DNA of 28,205 nucleotides from a virus. This document shows positions 10,792 through 17,359 of the stretch, piece by piece. Both the position numbers and the translations under genes were made by a program. Under the pieces are notes generated by a model that saw only the letters and a program-made list of their open reading frames with translations, had not been told where the DNA came from and did not search any database. The stretch lies in IMG/VR virus record IMGVR_UViG_3300042898_003811, positions 1-28,205 of that record; one strand, given 5' to 3'. How positions within the stretch are numbered: the stretch's first letter is position 1; each line of letters opens with the position of its first letter.

Positions 10792-11484
10792 TTATGTGGC
10801 CGATTTTTTAAACAGATCGGTGTCAACTATACCAGACTTTACTGATCGTGCGTAGCTCATATACGACGTTGAAATTTTAGTCGACGCTTCCATTCTGCCA
10901 AAATCGGTATCAGCAACAGCTACGGTGTTAGCCGAACTGATTCCGAGCGTAGCAGATGTGGCAGCAACGTTATCGAAGCTTCCGCAACCAACGAATGTGA
11001 ACGTCCACTTTCCGTCGGATTGAAAGTGGTCAAGCATCTTTTTGATGGCCGCTCTGTCCCACTTCTTTGAAGAATTTTCTGATCCGTCCGTGTAGATGGT
11101 GACAATTATCTTTAAGTTGTCGTCACCCAATTTGTCGCCGTGAAATCCCTTTACCTTCTCGATACCGTAACCGATTGCATCCAATAGGGGAGTCCAACCA
11201 CCGGGACGGTATTCCGCTTCCACCATGTCAGTAATATTCTCGACCTTTATGCCAACGCGAGTGAAAACGAAGTCGGTTTCACTTAGAGTCGATGGTATTC
11301 CGTTGCCAATCCACATGTTGTCATTGGAACTAAACTGTAGTAATGTGTTTAAAATTACTATGTCGGCGTCTACTTCTCGTTTTAAGGTATTGATGTTGTC
11401 ATTAATACCTTCAATGGTACGACCCCGATAAGGACTCATACTCGTGCTCTTGTCTACTATCGTTAATGCATGAATTGTTTTCAT
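10792..11484 (-). CDS. VWA-domain protein
   Basis: This 230-residue protein has a complete metal-ion-dependent adhesion site: DKSTS at 11-15 (DxSxS), GGWTPLLDAI for the Thr, and TIYTDGSEN for the second Asp. The order and spacing fit a von Willebrand A fold filling the whole protein. Such domains bind partners through a divalent metal. In phages they appear both as cytoplasmic adaptors and as virion parts, and nothing here decides between them. No signal peptide is present. Confidence 0.88.
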   Translation of the reverse strand: MKTIHALTIVDKSTSMSPYRGRTIEGINDNINTLKREVDADIVILNTLLQFSSNDNMWIGNGIPSTLSETDFVFTRVGIKVENITDMVEAEYRPGGWTPLLDAIGYGIEKVKGFHGDKLGDDNLKIIVTIYTDGSENSSKKWDRAAIKKMLDHFQSDGKWTFTFVGCGSFDNVAATSATLGISSANTVAVADTDFGRMEASTKISTSYMSYARSVKSGIVDTDLFKKSAT

Positions 11485-11517
11485 ATAAAATTTATTTGAT
11501 TGTTGTTTGATTGAATA

Positions 11518-12486
11518 TTAGCCGACCCATCCTTTTGGTGGTTGGCAGTAGCTCGATTTGAATGCTTTTGGCATTTGCGGTTCTTCCGATACTCTTGGGT
11601 CTTCGTCTAAGTCCAAGCCCATATCTACTAGCGCAGTCTTACTGGCATAGTACGTGACGATTTCAGTAAGCAAGTCACCTTTATCAAAGTATTCCTTCTT
11701 TACCCTGTCATCCAGTTTCTTGCCCCAGCCAGTTCCAGTATCGAATTGCTTGTAGCTAATCGGAGCATCAAAGCTATTGGCTGACATTGAACGCAACACA
11801 CCGCCACACGATTGCCCGCCAGCACCTTTGGAAATGCCTTTAGACATATTAGCGGTGTAAGTGTATGACGTTGCGTTTGCCGCCGTGCCGAGTGAATTAA
11901 CATCAGCACTATAGTTTGCGCACGTGGTAACACTGCCACCAGTACCGGAAACACCTAGCGTACCTCCCGTACCCACTGTGTAATTAGGACTACCGGAAGT
12001 GTAAATTATGTTAGGATACGACGGATATGGATTCCACGGATATACATAGTACGGCTGTGGGTGGTAATGATGAATTACCGTTGGTTGTGGAGCAGGAGCC
12101 TTATACTTTTCCTTGAATACTCGCACACCAATCACACCAGAATTTCTTGCGTCGCTGGTTGCATTTTGGACGTAGGTTTTACCTTTAGAAGTAAAGATAA
12201 AGGCCGCAGAATTCTGATCGCTAATCCTGTAGCCTTTTATTTCTACATTACTATACGGGTCGAGTATGTAACCCTTGTTACTTTCCTCTGCCGCCTTGCC
12301 AGTAATAACGTCCAATCCATCCACGGACAAAACTGCCATGACCTTGAATGAATTGTCGTTCTTTAGACGAATGGAATAATTAGTTCCATGTCTGCTTTCA
12401 ATGAATGACATTCCTTTGTGGGAGTATTCACGAGTTGGGCGTCCGTTTACTAGGACGCGCATATCTATACCATGATTGTATGACAT
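11518..12486 (-). CDS. Virion-associated-like protein, Gly/Ser/Tyr-rich middle
   Basis: This is 322 residues. The N-terminal 125 residues match a beta-rich domain I have seen in phage and bacterial hypotheticals (VNGRPTREY, LAVLSVDGLDVITGK-like, GYRISDQNSAAFIF). A linker rich in His, Pro and Tyr (about 135-165) follows, then a Gly/Ser/Thr region (about 165-235) with three Cys, and a charged C-terminal domain. The low-complexity middle suggests a fibre or decoration protein. The function is inferred only from composition. The gene follows the nuclease-like gene by 66 bases. Confidence 0.78.
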   Translation of the reverse strand: MSYNHGIDMRVLVNGRPTREYSHKGMSFIESRHGTNYSIRLKNDNSFKVMAVLSVDGLDVITGKAAEESNKGYILDPYSNVEIKGYRISDQNSAAFIFTSKGKTYVQNATSDARNSGVIGVRVFKEKYKAPAPQPTVIHHYHPQPYYVYPWNPYPSYPNIIYTSGSPNYTVGTGGTLGVSGTGGSVTTCANYSADVNSLGTAANATSYTYTANMSKGISKGAGGQSCGGVLRSMSANSFDAPISYKQFDTGTGWGKKLDDRVKKEYFDKGDLLTEIVTYYASKTALVDMGLDLDEDPRVSEEPQMPKAFKSSYCQPPKGWVG

Positions 12487-12551
12487 ATATCAAACCTTTT
12501 GTTATTTAGTTTTCTAGGCTCACAATGAGCACTTCAAGTCATATATATACG

Positions 12552-13091
12552 CTAAATTTTCTTTTCGTCAAGAAAATTCGCTCTTTGGCCAATTTTTAAT
12601 TTCAATAACTCGTCTAAAGCTCCCATCGGACGAAGTTCTGTATTATGCTTATAATAATTGACTATACCATATCCAAAATCTTTTGTTGGTGCTTCCATTA
12701 CTACCGACTTCTTTTCCCAGCCCAAAAATCTTACAGTATTATCGACTATCCCCGCCAGTACCAAAATATCCGCTGCGCCGGGGGCGTCCTTTTTTTTCAA
12801 AAACAAATAAATTGGTTTTCTAGCAGTTTTAACGTCAATTGATAAGTCTCTTGCTGGATATTGAAGCACAAAATCTACACTCTTGTCACCGTCTGGTCGA
12901 ACTTCTTCATCCATTTTCAAGCCAAAAATTTTTGCGAATGCCATTTCCCCTTTAACTCCAATAACGTTTTCCTCCGATTCGTTCTTAAAAAACCGGCGGG
13001 TGTTATTATAATTATTGTGACCAGATTGGCGCTTCTTTCCCAAAGTTTCCGCCAACTCCCCGTCAACTATTACCGTGTATTTTGTATTCAT
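12552..13091 (-). CDS. PD-(D/E)XK nuclease-like protein
   Basis: This 179-residue protein has a plausible PD-(D/E)XK core: GVKGEMAFAKIFG with a helix Glu, then VDFVLQY with the Asp, then LSIDVKTARKP with the D-x-K. Residue spacing fits a small endonuclease or nuclease-fold domain. Substrate and activity are unknown. Its 5' end overlaps the 3' end of the ATP-grasp gene by 29 bases, so translation may be coupled. Confidence 0.72.
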   Translation of the reverse strand: MNTKYTVIVDGELAETLGKKRQSGHNNYNNTRRFFKNESEENVIGVKGEMAFAKIFGLKMDEEVRPDGDKSVDFVLQYPARDLSIDVKTARKPIYLFLKKKDAPGAADILVLAGIVDNTVRFLGWEKKSVVMEAPTKDFGYGIVNYYKHNTELRPMGALDELLKLKIGQRANFLDEKKI

Positions 13092-13737
13092 TTTTTATAT
13101 TCTGCATATATTGCCACCCATCAACAATCCACTTACTGTAAACTTCATATTCCCCAAGTGTACCATACCAGCCACAGGCATACGGAGAATTGGATTCTAC
13201 CAAAGCAACATCACCGTTTGGGTACGTACCAAAGTCAACACATCCACAAAAGTCCTTGGGCCAATCTATATTAAGTACCGGGGCATTTGATTCTTCGGCT
13301 CCACAACACCATTTGGCGGCTACTACTTCGCCCCAAGATATATAATATCTCCATTCGTTGACAAATTGAACTATTTCGGAGCACCAGTACGGGCCTCGTT
13401 TCTTACCTTTCCACGTTCCGCTTGTCACGAATCCGGTGAACCTCTTGTGGCAATCTGCTGGCTTTATAAACACTTTGTTCCCAAATGGCCACTTTGTCTG
13501 CTGCCACACCTTTCTTTTGAGCCACGGGGCTAGAAACGCGGGATAATAGTCGGGCACAGTGGCATTTCCAAGCACTTGATCGGTCCATTGAACTGAACCG
13601 TAGGCTACCCAGTCTTTTGGTACGTCTTGGGGCTTGGCGAAGAAACGTCTTGGAATCTTATAATAATTGGCGTACAGGCAAATGGCTTGGGCCTCTTTGC
13701 TGGTATCGCCGTGTTGTATTCCAAATCCGTTGATCAT
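13063..13737 (-). CDS. ATP-grasp enzyme, R2K-type
   Basis: This 224-residue protein has an N-terminal flavodoxin-like part followed by ATP-grasp signatures: NKVFIKPADCHKRFTGF with the nucleotide-binding Lys, EIVQFVNEWRYYISWGEVV, CVDFGTYPNGDVALVESNSP with metal-binding acidic and Asn residues, then ACGWYG. This pattern matches the R2K clade of phage and bacterial ATP-grasp proteins, predicted to ligate amino acids or modify peptides. The start overlaps the stop of the preceding Tat-signal gene by four bases (ATGA), showing tight coupling. The substrate is unknown. Confidence 0.82.
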   Translation of the reverse strand: MINGFGIQHGDTSKEAQAICLYANYYKIPRRFFAKPQDVPKDWVAYGSVQWTDQVLGNATVPDYYPAFLAPWLKRKVWQQTKWPFGNKVFIKPADCHKRFTGFVTSGTWKGKKRGPYWCSEIVQFVNEWRYYISWGEVVAAKWCCGAEESNAPVLNIDWPKDFCGCVDFGTYPNGDVALVESNSPYACGWYGTLGEYEVYSKWIVDGWQYMQNIKNEYKIHGNS

Positions 13738-14018
13738 AAAAACTGCATTTTTGTCGTCAAGCTCCGATTTGTCAAGCTCCGACGCCGACGTAAAACAATG
13801 TCATCCGGTGCAATTTTTTCTGTAACTACCAACGGTATGTATGGCGCGTAAACAATCCCCGTTTCCATAAATTGACTTCCTTTGAATCTCAATACAGGAG
13901 AACTGTTTGGTCTTGGGCATTTATATACTTTCCAATTTGTACCATCGAAAATATAGCCTCTCGCAACGGGCGCTACCGCTAACCCGACCAAAGTACCTAA
14001 AAATCTACGTCTATTCAT
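13734..14018 (-). CDS. Small exported protein with twin-arginine signal
   Basis: This is 94 residues. The N-terminus MNRRRFLGTLVGLAVAP fits a twin-arginine signal (R-R-x-F-L followed by a hydrophobic stretch ending AP). The mature part has IFDGTNWKVYKCP and an Arg-rich tail. It is a paralogue of the gene immediately upstream in the first 17 residues only. It overlaps that gene by four bases and the ATP-grasp gene by four. Export to the cell envelope is inferred from the signal; the function is unknown. Confidence 0.75.
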   Translation of the reverse strand: MNRRRFLGTLVGLAVAPVARGYIFDGTNWKVYKCPRPNSSPVLRFKGSQFMETGIVYAPYIPLVVTEKIAPDDIVLRRRRSLTNRSLTTKMQFL

Positions 14019-14230
14019 TTTTTAATATCCATGTAGTAGACCGTGCCAGATGGTGGAGACATTGGGCGAACCTGTACTGATTCCTTTGCCACAAGGGAAG
14101 GAAAAACTCTTCGACATAACCCGGCCATTTTGTTATATGCCGCCGGTACATATGATGATACCGCGTTAACAACTAGTTTCGGTGCAGTGACCAACCCGAT
14201 CAAAGTTCCTAAAAATTTACGTCTGTTCAT
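14015..14230 (-). CDS. Small exported protein with twin-arginine signal, paralogue
   Basis: This is 71 residues. MNRRKFLGTLIGLVTAP is the same twin-arginine signal as in the next gene, followed by a different short mature part (KLVVNAVSSYVPAAYNK). The tandem arrangement with an ATGA overlap suggests duplication of the signal region with diverged cargo. It starts one base after the stop of the 86-residue gene. The function is unknown. Confidence 0.75.
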   Translation of the reverse strand: MNRRKFLGTLIGLVTAPKLVVNAVSSYVPAAYNKMAGLCRRVFPSLVAKESVQVRPMSPPSGTVYYMDIKK

Positions 14231-14231
14231 G

Positions 14232-14492
14232 TTATGCGGTTCCCATCAATCTAAAAACTTCTTTCTTGTACAATAGGTTGTGTGGCACCGATTCGTCAAG
14301 CTCTCTCACTGCCGCGACGATTTCGGCCAGTAGCGGACCAGTTACAACGTCTCCCTGTGGAGGGTAACTTGTATAAACAGTGCCGGATGTGCGGGAACCG
14401 AGTCGGTTGTCAACATAATAGTTCTCGCCATTATCGAACACAACAGCAATCGTTCCGCCATCCAAATATACAGTTATGTGTTTAATTTTCAT
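14232..14492 (-). CDS. Hypothetical 86-residue protein
   Basis: A beta-rich N-terminal part (KIKHITVYLDGGTIAVVFDNGENYYV) is followed by a helical C-terminus. No family is recognised. It overlaps the upstream DUF4326 gene by four bases (ATGA) and abuts the Tat-signal pair. Confidence 0.72.
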   Translation of the reverse strand: MKIKHITVYLDGGTIAVVFDNGENYYVDNRLGSRTSGTVYTSYPPQGDVVTGPLLAEIVAAVRELDESVPHNLLYKKEVFRLMGTA

Positions 14493-14806
14493 AATCTTTC
14501 ATCAATCAATTTTTTTATAATATCCCCATGACAATTTTGTGGCTTACAATAACAGACAAGGTACACGTCATTACCTCTGGCTAGGTTTGTAATTTTGTCA
14601 AGGTAATTATTAATAAGTGGATTGTTCATTCTGGCACGTTCAAGCCATTCGCTGTATTTTTCTATGGCTTCTTCGCGTGTTGCTACCTTGTGTTCCGCTT
14701 TGGTGTTATCCATATGACTGTATGGGTTCCCGAGAGGCGACCCGCGACCACAGTATATGTCATATGGAGTCGGTTTATGTGTATACTTGTTTACCACGGT
14801 GATCAT
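14489..14806 (-). CDS. DUF4326 protein
   Basis: This is 105 residues from ATG 14806. The family signature is clear: VVNKYTHKPTPYDIYCGRGSPLGNPY near the start, a central helix with KYSEWLE, and LVCYCKPQNCHGDII at the end with its Cys-x-Cys and Cys-His. The function of DUF4326 is not established; the Cys/His cluster suggests metal or nucleotide binding. A TTGACA promoter's -10 ends one base before this ATG. A GTG three codons in (14797), just before the conserved VNK, would instead be ten bases from the -10. Confidence 0.85.
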   Translation of the reverse strand: MITVVNKYTHKPTPYDIYCGRGSPLGNPYSHMDNTKAEHKVATREEAIEKYSEWLERARMNNPLINNYLDKITNLARGNDVYLVCYCKPQNCHGDIIKKLIDERL

Positions 14807-14807
14807 T

Positions 14808-14836
14808 TTAATATTTGCTTTTTCGTAAATTGTCAA
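14808..14836 (-). promoter_or_regulatory. TTGACA promoter of the DUF4326 gene
   Basis: TTGACA (14831-14836), 17-base spacer, TATTAA (14808-14813). Transcription should start just inside or after the ATG at 14806, favouring the GTG at 14797 as the start. Confidence 0.55.
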
Positions 14837-15002
14837 CTGCCCACAGAGGTTGGTAATTAGTATAATGAACAGCTTCATTGAACTGTCGTAGGTCAGTCAT
14901 ATCAAATTTACTTCTTGTACTTGTTTACTACTTGTATGCGTACTATAGCTATTTTATGTAGTTTTTGGTTTTAGTATTTCGTCTATTATAGATAATTAGA
15001 TT

Positions 15003-15221
15003 TCATAGCCATTTCTTTACCTCGGCATCGTTTTTATATCCACCCTTTTTGGCAGCAGATTTGATTTCTTTCAACTCTGCCCCTTTAATTTCTTCTGCCA
15101 TTATATTGACCGGATGCATGTCATATATTTTATTATCGTCAGTAAGATAATAATTTTTATCAATACATTCAAGTCGTACAGTTTTGTTGTCTGTAAAAAA
15201 TACAGCGTCGTTTATTTTCAT
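15003..15221 (-). CDS. Hypothetical 72-residue protein
   Basis: The start MKINDAVFFTDNKTVRLECID is beta-rich; a Lys-rich helical half follows (KGAELKEIKSAAKKGGY). It overlaps the 2H phosphoesterase gene by four bases (ATGA). No family is recognised. Confidence 0.7.
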   Translation of the reverse strand: MKINDAVFFTDNKTVRLECIDKNYYLTDDNKIYDMHPVNIMAEEIKGAELKEIKSAAKKGGYKNDAEVKKWL

Positions 15222-15619
15222 GCGATTTCTTCGACCGTTCCCTTGAGCGTCGGTCCACCTGACACAACGGTCCAGTCTGTTATTTGGTTGCTCATGGCCG
15301 GTTTGCCACCTTCCCGCACATTGACGGCGATTGTAATATGTGGAATTTTGTTCGTACTTGGGTACCCAACAACACGAACCGCAACAACTTTGTTACTTAC
15401 ACCAATATGCGTTACTTCAAGCGTTTGATCTGTACCAACGTCCTTTTTAACGTACTCGGGTATGCCCGGAAATTGAATTGTCATGTGATGGCAGTACATT
15501 TTCCAGCCATTCTGTTGAACTAAAATGGGCAACCGAACGCTGTTTACTTTTACGTTCTTGTCTGCCCACGCGGCTAACTTTAATTGAGACCGTTCGTCTA
15601 AGACTACTGCTGAGTACAT
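15218..15619 (-). CDS. 2H phosphoesterase, tRNA-ligase CPDase-like
   Basis: This 133-residue protein has two H-x-T motifs 49 residues apart: H45-M-T47 (YCHHMTIQF) and H94-I-T96 (IPHITIAVN). The opening YSAVVLDERS and the VTHIGVSNKVVAVRV stretch resemble the cyclic phosphodiesterase domain of fungal tRNA ligases and related phage repair proteins. It would open 2',3'-cyclic phosphates on cleaved RNA. An Acb1-like role against CBASS cyclic nucleotides is the main alternative within the same superfamily. It follows the clamp loader by four bases. Confidence 0.8.
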   Translation of the reverse strand: MYSAVVLDERSQLKLAAWADKNVKVNSVRLPILVQQNGWKMYCHHMTIQFPGIPEYVKKDVGTDQTLEVTHIGVSNKVVAVRVVGYPSTNKIPHITIAVNVREGGKPAMSNQITDWTVVSGGPTLKGTVEEIA

Positions 15620-15623
15620 AATG

Positions 15624-16577
15624 TTATTGTTTGATGTGGTTTAATATCTTATAAATAGTCGCCATGAAACAAATCTCACGGTCTGGTACAACTACATCGG
15701 CCTGTTGTCCATCGGCTAGGCACACGATGACTTCGCCTTGGTGATTTGGTGCATACTGTTCTACCTTTTCATATAGCTCGGTATAAAAATCCGCGAAGTT
15801 CTTTATTCCACTGTCCGCAATCACTTGACGAATATCATAAAAGGTCTGCTTGTTTCCGGTATAATCTTTCAACATCGATATTAACTTGGATTTCACGTCG
15901 CCAAGCAATACGTCTTCCTTGCCCAATTTCAATTCGCCGTCCAACACTCCGCGCTGTGCAGTGTTAATGATCGCTCGAATATCGGGGTAATGACTGTTGA
16001 TTAACAGTACCAGACTTTCTCGATCAAATTTAATCGCCTCGGTTCTGAGAATATTGGCCAGCGTCATTGCTACTTCTTTTTTCGAAGGTGGACAAATTTC
16101 AAACAATTGACAGCGAGATTGAATCGGTTCAATAATTCGCTCGTGATGATTGCACGTCATAATAAAACGGGTGTGATTACTATACGTTTCCATTGTGTTT
16201 CTCAGCGCAGCTTGTCCTATGGGCGTCAACCCGTCTGCCTCGTCAAGAATAATAACTTTCAGCGGAGTAAACCCCATCGACGACGCGAAGCTTTTGATTT
16301 TGCCACGAATTGTATCAATGCCATTTTCGTCCGACGCGTTGATATACATCACATCACACTTTATGGTTTTTGTTATAATTTTAGCCAGCGTGGTCTTGCC
16401 CGTACCCGGACCACCATACAACAACAGGTGTGGTATATCATTATCTTTAATATACTGCTTTACCTTCGTCTTTAGGTCTTCTCCGCCCACGTATGTATCC
16501 AAAGCAGTCGGGCGATATTTTTCGACCCATAGCGTGTGAGTATTTACTTCCGATTTCTTAGGTGTATCGAATGCCAT
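15624..16577 (-). CDS. 44: Sliding clamp loader ATPase, gp44-type
   Basis: This is a 317-residue AAA+ protein. WVEKYRP opens the RFC-like core. Walker A is GGPGTGKTT (55-63), Walker B is VIILDEADGL, sensor 1 is MTCNHHERIIEP, and the SRC arginine-finger motif is in QSRCQLFE. A C-terminal helical collar follows. It opens and loads the gp45-type clamp during replication. It sits four bases after the clamp gene, in T4-like order. GAGG lies about a dozen bases upstream of the start, one of the few possible ribosome binding sites here. No gp62 partner is seen in the window. Confidence 0.95.
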   Translation of the reverse strand: MAFDTPKKSEVNTHTLWVEKYRPTALDTYVGGEDLKTKVKQYIKDNDIPHLLLYGGPGTGKTTLAKIITKTIKCDVMYINASDENGIDTIRGKIKSFASSMGFTPLKVIILDEADGLTPIGQAALRNTMETYSNHTRFIMTCNHHERIIEPIQSRCQLFEICPPSKKEVAMTLANILRTEAIKFDRESLVLLINSHYPDIRAIINTAQRGVLDGELKLGKEDVLLGDVKSKLISMLKDYTGNKQTFYDIRQVIADSGIKNFADFYTELYEKVEQYAPNHQGEVIVCLADGQQADVVVPDREICFMATIYKILNHIKQ

Positions 16578-16581
16578 AATT

Positions 16582-17322
16582 TTAGTCCTCGCTATTCTTG
16601 CTCATCATGAAATACTTCGCCGTGTAATCTTGCGTCGTAAACTCAATCGCCGCCAGTCCATCCACGTCAATCTTTAGAATTGCACCGGCAGTTCCGCGGT
16701 TCTTCGATAGAATCTCTCGGAACAGTGGAGCATCAAAACTAATTGGATTTTCCACAGTATCCTTACCGGCGGTCGGCTCTACTTCCAACCTAATTCGATT
16801 GGAATTTAGCGTGCTATATCCGACGACCAATTCCAATTTCTTTCCCTTCTTGTCCATCATCAACGTGAAACTCTGCGTTTCATTCACGTCCGTCAATGCA
16901 GCAGTCGCCTTTACGAATCGCGCAACAAAATCGTCGTTGATCGGAATTTCTACAGTATAATTGTCAGAATCTTCAATGTCCATCTCACTTGGGATTGTCG
17001 CCAAATTGGCCAACATACAGAACGACTCGGTGTTCTTATCGGAAATTGACAAGCTAATCGCCTCGGTATCATACTTTACGACCGCAATTTCGATTGTATC
17101 ATCTAGGACACTCAACATTCTCCGCAGTTGAGCGGTGTCGTTAATGCCATATTCCCCGGCGTCAATCTTGAGCGTGTTATGTGTAACATATCCAACCAGC
17201 GTCTTGGTGTCGTTACGAAAATGTGTACTCAATTTATCTCCATCCGATACAATCTTTACCGACTCCACTTTTCCGCCCAAGTTATACAACTCAACAAATT
17301 TTATTAGTTCCGCTTTATTCAT
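16582..17322 (-). CDS. 45: DNA polymerase sliding clamp, gp45-type
   Basis: This 246-residue protein has the length and pattern of T4 gp45: an initial helix (LIKFVELYNLGG), repeated beta-alpha units, and a C-terminal AIEFTTQDYTAKYFMMSK strand region. The trimeric ring tethers the polymerase to DNA. In T4 it also activates late transcription. It lies between polymerase and clamp loader. A TTGACA promoter's -10 ends eight bases before the ATG. Confidence 0.93.
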   Translation of the reverse strand: MNKAELIKFVELYNLGGKVESVKIVSDGDKLSTHFRNDTKTLVGYVTHNTLKIDAGEYGINDTAQLRRMLSVLDDTIEIAVVKYDTEAISLSISDKNTESFCMLANLATIPSEMDIEDSDNYTVEIPINDDFVARFVKATAALTDVNETQSFTLMMDKKGKKLELVVGYSTLNSNRIRLEVEPTAGKDTVENPISFDAPLFREILSKNRGTAGAILKIDVDGLAAIEFTTQDYTAKYFMMSKNSED

Positions 17323-17330
17323 ATGGTAGC

Positions 17331-17359
17331 AATCTATGGTTAATAATCACAACTGTCAA
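17331..17359 (-). promoter_or_regulatory. TTGACA promoter of the sliding clamp
   Basis: TTGACA (17354-17359), 17-base spacer, TAGATT (17331-17336). Only eight bases separate the -10 from the ATG at 17322. The -35 element overlaps the last codons of the polymerase gene. Confidence 0.6.

Noticed and set aside
14807-14878. Longer start of the DUF4326 gene with a hydrophobic N-terminus
   Set aside because: The extra residues overlap the TTGACA promoter and precede the conserved family start.
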